DNA from: Elizabethkingia occulta
Lineage (GTDB): Bacteria; Bacteroidota; Bacteroidia; Flavobacteriales; Weeksellaceae
DNA length: 64,000 nucleotides
NCBI RefSeq assembly: GCF_002023715.1
Contig: NZ_MAHX01000013.1
Coordinates: 434,001-498,000, forward strand
Direction of reading: 5' to 3'
This document shows, one piece after another, positions 45,332 to 54,340 of this stretch. The notes below the pieces were generated by a model that saw only the letters and a list, made by a program, of their open reading frames with translations, was not told the origin of the DNA and did not search any database. Position 1 is the stretch's first letter, and each line of letters begins with the position of its first letter. The position numbers and the translations under genes were made by a program.

Positions 45332-47065
45332 ATGAAAAATATTTATACTCTAAAAAATATAAACAGACTAACCGTATTAACTATAATTACCACTTTTTTT
45401 ATCTCTTGCTCTTCCAGAGATGAGAGTCCTGCCAATCCTGCACCCAACCCTGCAGATGGTACAGTGCTAACCTTTAATATTACCGGCATTGCAGAAGAAG
45501 GTAATGTGACCAATATAGCCACGGCTTCTGTAAATAATAAATTAACAGGAGTGTCTCCAATGGGGGTAATGGCTAAAAATGAAATAGTATCTGCAGGAGG
45601 TTTTGATGTAATTACAAATACGGAAGGTCTTTCTACTTCAAGAAATACAGGGCTTATGCCTTCTGCATCAGCTTTTTCTTCTGGCACAGCAGCTGTGGCA
45701 GCGAGTACTCCGATGCAAAACGGAATTAAATACCGATTGTTAATTTATGATGCCGTAAGCAATGCACTCGTAAAAGATGTAGACGGTACAGTAGGAATAG
45801 TTCCTAATATCCAGGTAGACGGAGGTAAGCAATACAAATGGTATATTATTTCTACTAATTCTACCATATCTCCTACAGTAAACACAACTACAGGAGTAGT
45901 TTCCGGAAGTTCGCTGGCTAACAAGGATATATTGTACAATCAGGGTGTTGTAACCACCCAATACGGACAGAATAATCTAAATATAGCATTCAGACATTAC
46001 ACAGCCCGTATCGATGTAAAGTTAGATACAAGAGGAATGTTTGGTTCCATAAACAATACATCCACTTTGGAAGTGGGAACAGGTACAGGGAGTAGTTTTG
46101 CCAGTATAATAAAGACAGGAGATCTTAACCTGTTTACAGCTACTTATACCAATTTGCAGGATGTTCCTGCAGTTACAGGTGCCAATATGGTGAATGCAAC
46201 CGGAGCCGGAGGTGCTGCAGGTGCAACTAAAATTGCGACTTTCTATACAGTAAGCAGTACTACTGTTCCTGCCAATAATCTTAGGCTTAGAATGGGTACG
46301 CTTGATCTTACAATGGATAACAATACAACCAGAAGCTTTACCAATAGTATTGTACCCTATAGTAATACTTCATTCACGCCAATTTTAACAAGCAAATATA
46401 ATATTAGCGCTCAGTTAGTGGAGTCCGGAGTAAGAGTAAAGGGGCTACTGTGGGCAAGGACTAACCTTACCTACAATACATCTCAGGCAGACCAGTACAG
46501 ATTCAAGGTTAATAATGAATATGCAGACCCGGATAAAGATCTTGATTATTGGAACTGGATGTCTGCAACGCCTACAGGTTCTTCTTCTGATAATGTAGAT
46601 CCTTGTTCCAGAGTTTATCCGGAAAATACATGGAGAATGCCAACAAGTGCTGAATTTAGTTCTCTCGGGGATCCGGACCAGAAAAATGAAAACTATGGTT
46701 TGCTGGTAGGTGCTGTTTATAGTGCTGTTTGGAATCTGGATACAGGTAATAATGTTAATTTGGCCTATCCGGAAAAATCTCAGAATCTTTTCATACCTCT
46801 GTATGGTTACCGTTCTACACCGGGAATTCTTGGTTCTTCTATTAATGATTCTCCGGTAGGATTAGTAGCCGGTTTATTGGGGGCTGGTTCTGCTTATTAC
46901 GGAACAAATACTGCAACAAATGCTTCCAATGCAAATTTCTATTACATAAGATACTTCAGGCTTGCATTTTTGGTTGGCTGGAGTAATTCGGAAATAAAAA
47001 ATGCTGCAAAAACAGAGGGACGTTCCGTACGTTGTGTCAGAAGTATATCTGTAGCTAACACCTGA
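45332..47065 (+). CDS. Fimbrillin-like surface lipoprotein
   Basis: A lipoprotein of 577 residues from the ATG at 45332 (a longer frame starts at 45284, but only this start places the signal peptide at the N-terminus). The lipobox cysteine is in TTFFISCSSRD. The middle part is beta-rich with the fimbrillin-like sequence QYKWYIISTNS and IAFRHYTARIDVKLDTRG. The C-terminal 130 residues, with VDPCSRVYPENTWRMPTSAEF and ending GRSVRCVRS, resemble the FISUMP/formylglycine-like adhesion module seen in many Bacteroidetes surface proteins. It probably forms or tips a surface fibre. It is followed by a strong terminator. Confidence 0.75.
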   Translation: MKNIYTLKNINRLTVLTIITTFFISCSSRDESPANPAPNPADGTVLTFNITGIAEEGNVTNIATASVNNKLTGVSPMGVMAKNEIVSAGGFDVITNTEGLSTSRNTGLMPSASAFSSGTAAVAASTPMQNGIKYRLLIYDAVSNALVKDVDGTVGIVPNIQVDGGKQYKWYIISTNSTISPTVNTTTGVVSGSSLANKDILYNQGVVTTQYGQNNLNIAFRHYTARIDVKLDTRGMFGSINNTSTLEVGTGTGSSFASIIKTGDLNLFTATYTNLQDVPAVTGANMVNATGAGGAAGATKIATFYTVSSTTVPANNLRLRMGTLDLTMDNNTTRSFTNSIVPYSNTSFTPILTSKYNISAQLVESGVRVKGLLWARTNLTYNTSQADQYRFKVNNEYADPDKDLDYWNWMSATPTGSSSDNVDPCSRVYPENTWRMPTSAEFSSLGDPDQKNENYGLLVGAVYSAVWNLDTGNNVNLAYPEKSQNLFIPLYGYRSTPGILGSSINDSPVGLVAGLLGAGSAYYGTNTATNASNANFYYIRYFRLAFLVGWSNSEIKNAAKTEGRSVRCVRSISVANT

Positions 47066-47615
47066 TCAAGAAAACACAATTAATTATATCAATTAATAAT
47101 TCATCATCATTTGTTTATAAACTGTGTAGCAGTTTCAGCGGGCAACCAGAATTTTATCAGGTTGTCCCGTTTTTACAATTGTTGGTATGAATATCGCGGG
47201 AAAATAACTAGTAACCGAAAACTATTGTTATTAGGCTACTGAACAGGGATATATATTCTTTTAAAAACTTTATTTATTAGAATGATCAGATTGGAATAAT
47301 TCTGTTTTTTATCCTGAAATTTTAATTTTTTGTAATTATTAAATATAAATGGATTATTTTTCTGAATATTATAATTTCTAGATTTATTGTGTTACATCTA
47401 TAGCAGGCTTAGATTTTGAGTTATACTATTTATTATAAAGATTAAAAAATGCCTTTTTGGCTAATAGTTCTAAAATCTTTGGTTTGGTAATAATATTCTT
47501 TTCAATTTTCTCATGTATGTAGAATACTGTCCTGTAAGGTAATGAGTGCTGTTATTTTATCAATAATAATTTCTTATTCGTCTGAATTTAAATTTAAAAT
47601 GCTAATTGACTAAAT
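47066..47615. other. 550-base intergenic region after the fimbrillin gene
   Basis: Holds the terminator at 47139-47174 and the promoter of the TPR-AraC gene. The rest is AT-rich. I see no gene or RNA. Confidence 0.5.
47139..47174 (+). terminator. Terminator of the fimbrillin gene
   Basis: CGGGCAACC pairs with GGTTGTCCCG (one bulged base), followed by T5. Confidence 0.7.
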
Positions 47616-49199
47616 ATGAGGAAGGTTGTTTTAGCAGTTTTCTATTTCTTAATAGTTTTATCGTATGCCCAAAATAAAAATGGCAGTGCGATTGTATATG
47701 ATAAAACAATTCTGATGACATCACAAAATCAGAATGAGTTCCTGAAAGCATTAAAGGCGGCGGATTCTTTGTATGTAAAAGCAGGAACGCCATTGTTGAA
47801 AACAAAAAGCCTTATGCTTTCTGCTCTTCTTTATCATCGGTCAGGAGACATTGGTAAATGTATTGAATATGCTGTAAAGGCAGAAGAAACTGTAGAACAG
47901 ACAAATCTGGTTGAATGGAAGGCTCAGGTTTACATTTTTCTGGCCGCGCAATACCGTATTCTAAAGCTTTACGGTCATTCAAAAAAATACATGAATAAAG
48001 CTTTTAATACTACCAAATTAGTTCAAAATAAAAATATTACAGGTTCTATAAATGGACTGATGTGGCAGGAAATCGCCTATTACGAAATAGAAAAAAAAGA
48101 TTACAGAAAATCAATTGAGAGTGTAATGAAATCACAGCATTTCTTCAACATATCTGGATATCATGATGATTTTTCGGAGGCCAGCAACGAACATATTTTA
48201 GGGCTTAACTATTATCATCTGAATAATATGGATGCCTCACTCCGGCATTATCTGAAAGCATTAAATATTGCGAAGAGCATGCCTGGTTACTGTATTAAAG
48301 GCTTTATATACAATGGCCTGGCAAAGGTATATTTAAGTAAAGATAATCTCAGGCAGGCTAAAAAGTATGCAGAACTTGCTTCAGGAATAGCTAATAAATC
48401 GAACTGCCTACAGCTAAAAAATGAAGTATATGATACATTTCACAGGTATTATACCATTATTCAGGATGTTGAAGAGCTTGCGGTGATACAGGAGAAGAGA
48501 GATTCAATAACCGATCTTTTGGCGAGCAGATCGACTTTGTTTATCAACGATTTTTATCAGAAGATGGATAAGAAGAATAATATTCTCCAACAGAAGAATC
48601 ATATTAAAAATTGGATTATCATCGTTATTTGTTTGATCCTGATGATTAATATAATCTATTTTACACAGTACAGGGAAAATTTTAAAATGACATTTAACAG
48701 AATTAATCGCATTTTGAAAAAGAGAGTTTCTGAAAAGAAGAGCCCGAAAGATATTTATAATAATTATTCTGCTGTAAAAATAGCAGATCTGGAGGATGAT
48801 GAAGTACAAGATAATGAAGCCGGGGTCATGATGACGCAGGCTACAGAACAGAAGTTGCTGCTGCGTCTGCGGGAATTCGAAAATTCTACATTATTTACCA
48901 AAAAAAATATTTCGCTCTCTTACCTGGCCACTTATTGTGGAGCTAATACGCGCTATATTTCCTATATCATTAATACCTATAAGAAAAAGGACTTTAACAA
49001 TTATATCAATGAATTACGGATAAAATATATAGTGTTTAAGCTGGAAAAAATGCCGCAATACAGAAAATATAAAGTAGCTACACTGGCAGAGGAAGCAGGT
49101 TTTTCTTCCCCGAATAAATTTGCAACGGTATTTAAAAAAGAAGTATCTGTTTCGCCTTCCCTATATATAAAGCATCTGGATGATGTAGCGGCAGGATAA
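47616..49199 (+). CDS. Membrane-spanning TPR/AraC regulator
   Basis: A 527-residue one-component regulator that crosses the inner membrane. The first 19 residues form a signal peptide (FYFLIVLSYAQ). TPR-like helical repeats fill about 30-320 and should lie in the periplasm. One transmembrane helix follows at about 328-346 (WIIIVICLILMINIIYF). The C-terminal AraC DNA-binding domain (about 425-520) faces the cytoplasm, with ISLSYLATYCGANTRYISYI and VATLAEEAGFSSPNKFATVFK, then SPSLYI. It probably senses a periplasmic ligand and controls surface genes; the fimbrillin and peptide genes upstream are the obvious candidates, by position only. Confidence 0.88.
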   Translation: MRKVVLAVFYFLIVLSYAQNKNGSAIVYDKTILMTSQNQNEFLKALKAADSLYVKAGTPLLKTKSLMLSALLYHRSGDIGKCIEYAVKAEETVEQTNLVEWKAQVYIFLAAQYRILKLYGHSKKYMNKAFNTTKLVQNKNITGSINGLMWQEIAYYEIEKKDYRKSIESVMKSQHFFNISGYHDDFSEASNEHILGLNYYHLNNMDASLRHYLKALNIAKSMPGYCIKGFIYNGLAKVYLSKDNLRQAKKYAELASGIANKSNCLQLKNEVYDTFHRYYTIIQDVEELAVIQEKRDSITDLLASRSTLFINDFYQKMDKKNNILQQKNHIKNWIIIVICLILMINIIYFTQYRENFKMTFNRINRILKKRVSEKKSPKDIYNNYSAVKIADLEDDEVQDNEAGVMMTQATEQKLLLRLREFENSTLFTKKNISLSYLATYCGANTRYISYIINTYKKKDFNNYINELRIKYIVFKLEKMPQYRKYKVATLAEEAGFSSPNKFATVFKKEVSVSPSLYIKHLDDVAAG

Positions 49200-49207
49200 A
49201 ATACAGT

Positions 49208-49828
49208 TTAACCTGCCCGTTTCTTAAAACTACAGAATATAAAATTCTGAGATGTATCGAATGGGGTTATATGTTCTTCTGTAATACACTTGAGTTTATC
49301 AAACTTATCTTCCAGTTTTAGAGATAAAGATTGCTCATCATATTGGATAATCTCAAGACCACTGCATTTGGTTGGCCCGTCAACAGAAAATGTTCCGATA
49401 GTCATATAACCAGTAACATATTGTTCAGCAATGCTGATGTATTTTGCAATTTGTTCCGGTGTTGTCAGAAAATGGAAAGTAGCTCTGTCATGCCAGATTT
49501 CGTAATGGTTTTCAGGTTCAAAGCTGGTAATATCACTTACAATCCATTTTACTTTTTCGGCATCTTTTCCCAGACGTTTTTTTGCTCTTTCCAGTGCTTT
49601 TGCTGAAATATCCAGTACAGAGATGTTTTCATAGCCTTCGCGAAGAAGAAAGTCAACTAAATTACTGTCCCCGCCACCAATATCAATTATTGATGCAGTT
49701 TTATCCGATCCAAATGAATGTATAAAATCCAATGATGTTTTCGGGATTTCCTGTGTCCAGCTTACCTGATCCGGATTTTTGGTTTCATAAACAGTTTCCC
49801 AGTGATTTTTTCTTGTTGAATCTTCCAT
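49208..49828 (-). CDS. Class I SAM-dependent methyltransferase
   Basis: A 206-residue methyltransferase with the SAM motif IIDIGGGDSNLVDFLL at about 44-59, the acidic VLDIS, IVSDITSF as motif II, and HDRATFHFL. The family resembles small thiopurine- or tellurite-type methyltransferases of Proteobacteria; the substrate is open. It converges on the TPR-AraC gene with an 8-base gap. About 50 bases upstream on the same strand lies the truncated alkyltransferase remnant. Confidence 0.88.
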   Translation of the reverse strand: MEDSTRKNHWETVYETKNPDQVSWTQEIPKTSLDFIHSFGSDKTASIIDIGGGDSNLVDFLLREGYENISVLDISAKALERAKKRLGKDAEKVKWIVSDITSFEPENHYEIWHDRATFHFLTTPEQIAKYISIAEQYVTGYMTIGTFSVDGPTKCSGLEIIQYDEQSLSLKLEDKFDKLKCITEEHITPFDTSQNFIFCSFKKRAG

Positions 49829-49878
49829 ATCATCTAATCTTGATAAATCAAATGTACGGAATCCAATAAAAGTATAAA

Positions 49879-49986
49879 CTAAAAAAGTGATTGTTCTCCT
49901 CTTTCCAGTTCCAGAAGATATTTCTTTCGCCAGATACCGCTGCCATAACCAGTGAGGCTTCCGTCTCTTGCCAAAGCTATATTATT
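49879..49986 (-). pseudogene. 3' remnant of an O6-alkylguanine-DNA alkyltransferase (Ogt/AdaB) gene
   Basis: A 36-codon frame, too short for usual gene calling, encodes ...RDGSLTGYGSGIWRKKYLL... then ELERGEQSLF and a stop. This matches the C-terminus that follows the catalytic PCHRV motif in methylated-DNA-cysteine methyltransferases (family pattern: G-S-L-T-G-Y-x-G-G-x-x-x-K-x-x-L-L-x-L-E). The catalytic cysteine and everything before it are missing. Upstream, the frame runs into the stop-codon region of the DHFR-like gene at 49997, so the deletion boundary lies right there. It is a dead remnant. Confidence 0.75.
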
Positions 49987-49996
49987 AATAAAGAGT

Positions 49997-50566
49997 CTAG
50001 TGTTTACCGGTAAAGCATTTTAGCGCGACCTCGCCATTAGCCAACGGGATTATTCCTGAAAAAAAGAATTCCTGTCTGTCATAATTCCCTTTAAATAACG
50101 GAATACCATCTCCTAAAATTACGGGATATAAAATAATGTGGTATTCATCTATAAGATCAAATGGTAATATAGACTGAAACAGTGCCGGACTTCCGAATAT
50201 AACGATAGATTTACCCTTTTTCTGTTTTAGTTTTCTAATATACTCCGGTATATCCTTATGAATAATTGCTGTACTCTTATCGGGAGCTTCTATTGTTGTT
50301 GAAGCAATTACTTTTCGGGTAGAGTTGTACCAGGTAGAATAGCGAACTTCGGATGGGCTGGCTTCCGGATTTTTGAAAGCATATGGCCAGTAAGTATTCA
50401 GCAACTGAAAGGTTGTTCGTCCTGCAAGGATTGTATCAGCATCTTCGGCAATACTGCAAACATAATCCAGGTTATTACTTCCGGGATTTAAACCATCAAA
50501 ACTTCCGTCTGTATTAGCAATGTAGCCATCCAGCGATGTGTGAACAATGAAAATTAACTTACGCAT
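49997..50566 (-). CDS. Dihydrofolate-reductase-like protein (RibD C-terminal family)
   Basis: A 189-residue protein when started at the ATG at 50566, which begins KLIFIVHTSLDGYIA, the family N-terminus. A longer frame to 50602 is open, but its extra 12 residues are encoded by the end of a MITE-like repeat. Other family features are DADTILAGRTTFQLL, GKSIVIFGSPALFQSIL and YPVILGDGIPLFKG. Members bind NADPH and are often annotated as dihydrofolate reductase family; the true substrate is unknown. It appears to have replaced the body of an alkyltransferase gene. Confidence 0.88.
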   Translation of the reverse strand: MRKLIFIVHTSLDGYIANTDGSFDGLNPGSNNLDYVCSIAEDADTILAGRTTFQLLNTYWPYAFKNPEASPSEVRYSTWYNSTRKVIASTTIEAPDKSTAIIHKDIPEYIRKLKQKKGKSIVIFGSPALFQSILPFDLIDEYHIILYPVILGDGIPLFKGNYDRQEFFFSGIIPLANGEVALKCFTGKH

Positions 50567-50589
50567 AACAGATATTTTTTTGAGATAAT

Positions 50590-50755
50590 AGAGTCTGTTC
50601 AAATTTTATAGTTATTACTCTTCGATAGTTCGTCAAGCTCACTATAGACTTAGCTCAGAGTGACATTATCTATCTAAAACATTTTTCTTTTAGAGGTGTC
50701 AGACTGAGCCTGTCGAAGTCTAATATTATTTTGAATTAGAATCTAAACAGGCTAT
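50590..50755. repeat. MITE-like repeat, copy B (166 bp)
   Basis: Second copy of the repeat at 35711-35876, same orientation and same length, with a few scattered differences. The ends (AGAGTCTGTTC ... ACAGGCTAT) are imperfect inverted repeats. It begins 23 bases upstream of the DHFR-like start, as copy A does (40 bases) for the lipoprotein gene. The remaining part of the 361-base intergenic stretch holds the TetR operator and promoter. Confidence 0.8.
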
Positions 50756-50870
50756 AAAATTATTCAATATCAGATTCAACTTATATTGTCCTATGACAAG
50801 AATTTAATTTTGTTTGCTGATTTACAATAGATAACCTGTCTTAATCAAAGAAATATTAAATAATCATTTT

Positions 50871-50894
50871 AAAATATACCAATTGGTATATTTT
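50871..50894. promoter_or_regulatory. TetR operator O1, perfect palindrome
   Basis: A 24-bp perfect palindrome with core ATACCAATTGGTAT flanked by AAAAT/ATTTT arms, 34 bases upstream of the TetR-family start and just before a -7 element. It should mediate autorepression. Confidence 0.85.
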
Positions 50895-50899
50895 GTTTG

Positions 50900-50907
50900 T
50901 ATATTTG
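50900..50907 (+). promoter_or_regulatory. -7 promoter element of the tetR-thiolase-lpd unit
   Basis: TATATTTG matches the Bacteroidetes -7 consensus TAnnTTTG exactly; the operator O1 overlaps the place of the -33 element. The TetR start follows after a GGGGAG ribosome-binding-like stretch. Confidence 0.6.
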
Positions 50908-50927
50908 TCTTACAATTTTGAGGGGAG

Positions 50928-51521
50928 ATGAATAAAGCTGAAAAAACAAAACTATTTATTATCGAAAAAACAGCTCCGGTGTTTAATACAAAGGGATATG
51001 CCGCTACATCGTTATCGGATATCACGGAAGTTACCGGATTGTCTAAAGGTAGTATTTACGGAAATTTTGATAGTAAGGATGAGGTAGTAACTGAAGCATT
51101 TAAATACAATGCTGCACTTTTATATAAAGGATTTGAAGAGGCTATGAGTACTGCAGAAAATGCTTACCTGCGGTTGCGTGCTTTTGTTAATTTCTACAGG
51201 GACAATTGGAGCCAGATATACAGTATCGGTGGATGTCCAATGCTGAATGCTGCTACGGAAGCAGACGATCATTTGTTATTTCTCCAGGAAATTGTAAAGA
51301 AATATTTTATGATCTGGCACAAAAGAATTGTTCGTGTTATAGAAGAAGGAAAGACTGAGGCAACTTTCAGAGCAGATACCAATGCAGAACAGTATGCTTA
51401 CACTATTATGATGCTGATAGAAGGCGGTGTATTATTGTCCAGAACTCTGGGAACTACTGCGCAGCTGAATATTGCACTGGACCGTATTTTGAAAATTATT
51501 GATGAAGAAATAAAGGTTTAA
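50928..51521 (+). CDS. TetR-family repressor of the thiolase regulon
   Basis: A 197-residue regulator. The N-terminal helix-turn-helix (about 10-55) has FNTKGYAATSLSDITEVTGLS, then KGSIYGNFDSKDEVVTEAF, typical of the TetR family. The larger C-terminal helical domain (about 60-195) should bind a ligand, likely an acyl-CoA given its targets. Its gene has a perfect palindromic operator (O1) upstream and a second near-copy (O2) after its stop in front of a thiolase, and a third (O3) precedes another thiolase. It is therefore a likely local repressor of fatty-acid or ketoacid breakdown. Confidence 0.92.
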   Translation: MNKAEKTKLFIIEKTAPVFNTKGYAATSLSDITEVTGLSKGSIYGNFDSKDEVVTEAFKYNAALLYKGFEEAMSTAENAYLRLRAFVNFYRDNWSQIYSIGGCPMLNAATEADDHLLFLQEIVKKYFMIWHKRIVRVIEEGKTEATFRADTNAEQYAYTIMMLIEGGVLLSRTLGTTAQLNIALDRILKIIDEEIKV

Positions 51522-51533
51522 TTTTTTTAATTT

Positions 51534-51557
51534 AAAATATACCGATTGGTATATTTT
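51534..51557. promoter_or_regulatory. TetR operator O2, near-perfect palindrome
   Basis: ATACCGATTGGTAT with A/T arms, one mismatched pair relative to O1, 12 bases upstream of the thiolase start. It may control a second promoter inside the unit. Confidence 0.8.
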
Positions 51558-51568
51558 GGAAATTTGAT

Positions 51569-52741
51569 ATGGAAAATGTTTTTATTGTAGCAGCTAAACG
51601 TACTCCTGTTGGCGGACTGCTTGGTAGTCTGGCATCTTACACTGCTACTCAGTTAGGCGCTTTGGTTATCAAAGCCATTTATAATGAAGTACAAATACCC
51701 GAATCTGCTGTAGATAGTGTGTATTTAGGAAACGTTCTGAGTGCAGGAGTCGGTCAGTCTCCGGCACGTCAGGCCGCTCGTTTTGCTGGTGTTCCGGATG
51801 ATAGAGATGCAACAACTATTAATAAAGTATGTGCTGCAGGTCTAAAAGCTGTTATTTCAGGAGCTCAACAAATTCAGTTGGGCATTGACGAAGTTGTATT
51901 GGCAGGGGGAATGGAAAGTATGAGCAATACGCCGCATTATGTCTTCATGCGAAACGGAAACAAACTTGGCCATGCGGTACTTACAGATGGAATGATTAAA
52001 GATGGGTTGTGGGATGTCTACCACGATTTCCATATGGGGAATGCAGCGGAGATTGGTATCAGGCATTTTGGATTTACAAGGGAAGAGTTGGATGATTATG
52101 CGCTAAGTTCTTATCAGCGCGCGCAGGATGCTACACAAAATGGGAAATTTAAAAATGAAATAGTACCTGTACCTGTCCAGCATAAAAAAGAGAAAAGCCT
52201 GTTTACAGAAGATGAAGACATTTATAAAGTAATTCCCGAAAAAATAAAAGGACTGCCTCCAGTATTTGAAAAAGAAGGATTATTAACAGCTGCTAATTCC
52301 AGTAATCTGAATGATGGTGCATCGGTGCTTCTATTGGCTTCGGAAGTTGCTGTAGCAAAATATAACCTGAAACCTTTGGCTAAAATAATTGGTTATGCAG
52401 ATGCCGCGCAAGCTCCGGAATGGTTTACCACTACACCGGCAGTAGCAATACCTAAAGCTCTGAAAAGAGCCGGATTGCAATTAGAGGATATCGATTATTA
52501 TGAAATTAATGAAGCTTATGCTTCAGTAATTCTTTCTATGCAGGAAATGCTGGGGATTTCTCCGGACAAAATTAATGTTTATGGTGGTGCAGTCGCAATA
52601 GGGCATCCAATAGGTGCTTCAGGAGCAAGAATACTAACTACTCTTACTCACGTTTTACAACAGGAAAACGGAAAATATGGTGTAGCTGCTATCTGTAATG
52701 GTGGTGGTGGAGCAAGTGCTATAGTAATAGAGAAAATGTAA
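51569..52741 (+). CDS. Thiolase (acetyl-CoA acyltransferase)
   Basis: A 390-residue thiolase, the usual length for the degradative/biosynthetic thiolase family. Catalytic residues are visible: the nucleophilic Cys in NKVCAAGLKAV (about residue 90), His in AIGHPIGASGAR (about 350) and the second Cys in ICNGGGGASA (about 380). It splits 3-ketoacyl-CoA with CoA, or condenses acetyl-CoA. It is directly behind the TetR gene with an operator between them, and 17-23 bases before the dihydrolipoyl dehydrogenase gene. Confidence 0.95.
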   Translation: MENVFIVAAKRTPVGGLLGSLASYTATQLGALVIKAIYNEVQIPESAVDSVYLGNVLSAGVGQSPARQAARFAGVPDDRDATTINKVCAAGLKAVISGAQQIQLGIDEVVLAGGMESMSNTPHYVFMRNGNKLGHAVLTDGMIKDGLWDVYHDFHMGNAAEIGIRHFGFTREELDDYALSSYQRAQDATQNGKFKNEIVPVPVQHKKEKSLFTEDEDIYKVIPEKIKGLPPVFEKEGLLTAANSSNLNDGASVLLLASEVAVAKYNLKPLAKIIGYADAAQAPEWFTTTPAVAIPKALKRAGLQLEDIDYYEINEAYASVILSMQEMLGISPDKINVYGGAVAIGHPIGASGARILTTLTHVLQQENGKYGVAAICNGGGGASAIVIEKM

Positions 52742-52764
52742 AAAAGAAGTAAAATAAATTGGAT

Positions 52765-54165
52765 ATGGAAAGTTATGATGTTACCGTTATTGGATCAGGT
52801 CCCGGAGGATATGTTGCAGCTATAAGAAGTGCACAACTGGGATACCGGACATTACTGGTAGAAAAATATAATACTCTGGGTGGAACTTGTACCAATGTAG
52901 GTTGTATTCCTACAAAAGCTTTGCTGGATAGTACCCATCATTATTCTGATGCATTAAAGAAATTCAGTCAGCATGGAATTAATATAGAAACTATCGGACT
53001 GGATTTTGAGCAAATGTTCCGAAGAAAAGCAGATGTTGTACAAAAAAACACTGAAGGCTTGGAATTTCTGATGAAAAAAAATAGTATTACCCGAGTAACA
53101 GGTACAGCTAATTTTGTGGATAACTCAACTATCGAAATTCTGCATGAAGGTAATAAGCAAAAAGTAAACTCTAAAAATTTTATTATTGCTACAGGTTCCA
53201 AACCGTCGGCTTTACCGGGTATTAGTATAGATAAAGAAAGAATTATCACTTCTACAGAGGCCTTGTCCCTGAAAGAGCTTCCTAAAAGTATGGTAATTAT
53301 AGGTGGTGGGGTAATCGGTGTAGAAATGGCTTCTATTTTTAACAGATTAGGCACCGAAGTGAGTATTCTGGAATATGCAGATCATCTTATTTCTGCAATG
53401 GATCATGAACTTGGGAAAGTTTTACAAAAAATATTGAAAAAAGACGGGATAGATATCCGCTTGCAGCAAGCTGTTTATAAAGCTGAGAACCTTGGTAATC
53501 ATACAAAAGTATATTTCAGAGACAAAAACGGAGTGGAAAATTCTCTGGAAGCAGATTATATATTAGTGGCGGTAGGAAGAAGACCATACACGGAAAATCT
53601 TGGACTTGAAAACACTGGAGTGAAGCTGGATGAACGAGGTTTTATTGTAACCGACGAAAAGTTGCAAAGCTCTGCTCCCGGGATATATGCTATAGGTGAT
53701 GTAATTGGTGGTGCAATGTTGGCACACAAGGCAGAGGAAGAAGGTGTTTTTGTCGCAGAAACCATCGATGGGCAGAAGCCTCATATTCATTATGGACGTA
53801 TTCCTTCCGTTGTTTATACATGGCCTGAGGTAGCATCTGTAGGTGCTACAGAAGAAGAGCTGAAGAAAAATAATATAGATTATCAAGCTGGAAAATTTCC
53901 ATTCTCGGCCAGTGCAAGAGCCAGAGCTTCTATGGATATGGAAGGTTTTGCAAAAGTATTGGTAGATCCTAAATATGGTGAAATTCTTGGCGTGCATATT
54001 ATTGGCCCACGGGCAGCCGACAGTATAGCTCAGGCAGTAGTGGCTTTGGAATACGAAGTAACGGCAAAAGATATGTTCAGTATTTCATATGCGCATCCAA
54101 CTTATACAGAAGTACTAAAAGAAGCTTATATGTTGGCTTACGGCCAGCCGGCAATCAATATCTAA
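52765..54165 (+). CDS. lpdA: Dihydrolipoyl dehydrogenase
   Basis: FAD-dependent E3 component that reoxidises lipoamide in 2-oxoacid dehydrogenase and glycine-cleavage complexes. From the ATG at 52765 it has 466 residues; a TTG at 52759 gives two more. The FAD loop GSGPGGYVAA, the redox-active disulfide in GGTCTNVGCIPTKALL, the NAD loop GGGVIGVEMAS and the C-terminal catalytic HPTYTE motif are all present, so it is a complete E3. No E1 or E2 gene lies near. Co-transcription with a thiolase under a TetR repressor is unusual and suggests a catabolic 2-oxoacid pathway. Confidence 0.95.
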   Translation: MESYDVTVIGSGPGGYVAAIRSAQLGYRTLLVEKYNTLGGTCTNVGCIPTKALLDSTHHYSDALKKFSQHGINIETIGLDFEQMFRRKADVVQKNTEGLEFLMKKNSITRVTGTANFVDNSTIEILHEGNKQKVNSKNFIIATGSKPSALPGISIDKERIITSTEALSLKELPKSMVIIGGGVIGVEMASIFNRLGTEVSILEYADHLISAMDHELGKVLQKILKKDGIDIRLQQAVYKAENLGNHTKVYFRDKNGVENSLEADYILVAVGRRPYTENLGLENTGVKLDERGFIVTDEKLQSSAPGIYAIGDVIGGAMLAHKAEEEGVFVAETIDGQKPHIHYGRIPSVVYTWPEVASVGATEEELKKNNIDYQAGKFPFSASARARASMDMEGFAKVLVDPKYGEILGVHIIGPRAADSIAQAVVALEYEVTAKDMFSISYAHPTYTEVLKEAYMLAYGQPAINI

Positions 54166-54290
54166 AAGACCGAAGGCCAATGCATTTATTAATTTTTGAA
54201 ATGAATATTAGTCAAGTTCCAAATTACCCGGCTATTTTAAATGCAAAGCAAAAGAATAATAGTAGTAAGTTAAAGTAGATTAAATTGTAA

Positions 54291-54320
54291 AAAAGAGAGA
54301 CTGTTCACAGCCTCTCTTTT
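54291..54320. terminator. Bidirectional terminator between lpdA and the second thiolase
   Basis: AAAAGAGAGACTG-TTCA-CAGCCTCTCTTTT with T-runs on both strands, lying between the convergent lpdA and thiolase genes. Confidence 0.75.
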
Positions 54321-54340
54321 ATTTATCTTTTAATAAGAAA

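Noticed and set aside
50566-50602. N-terminal extension of the DHFR-like protein from 50602
   Set aside because: The extra codons come from the end of a MITE-like repeat, while the family N-terminus begins at 50566.
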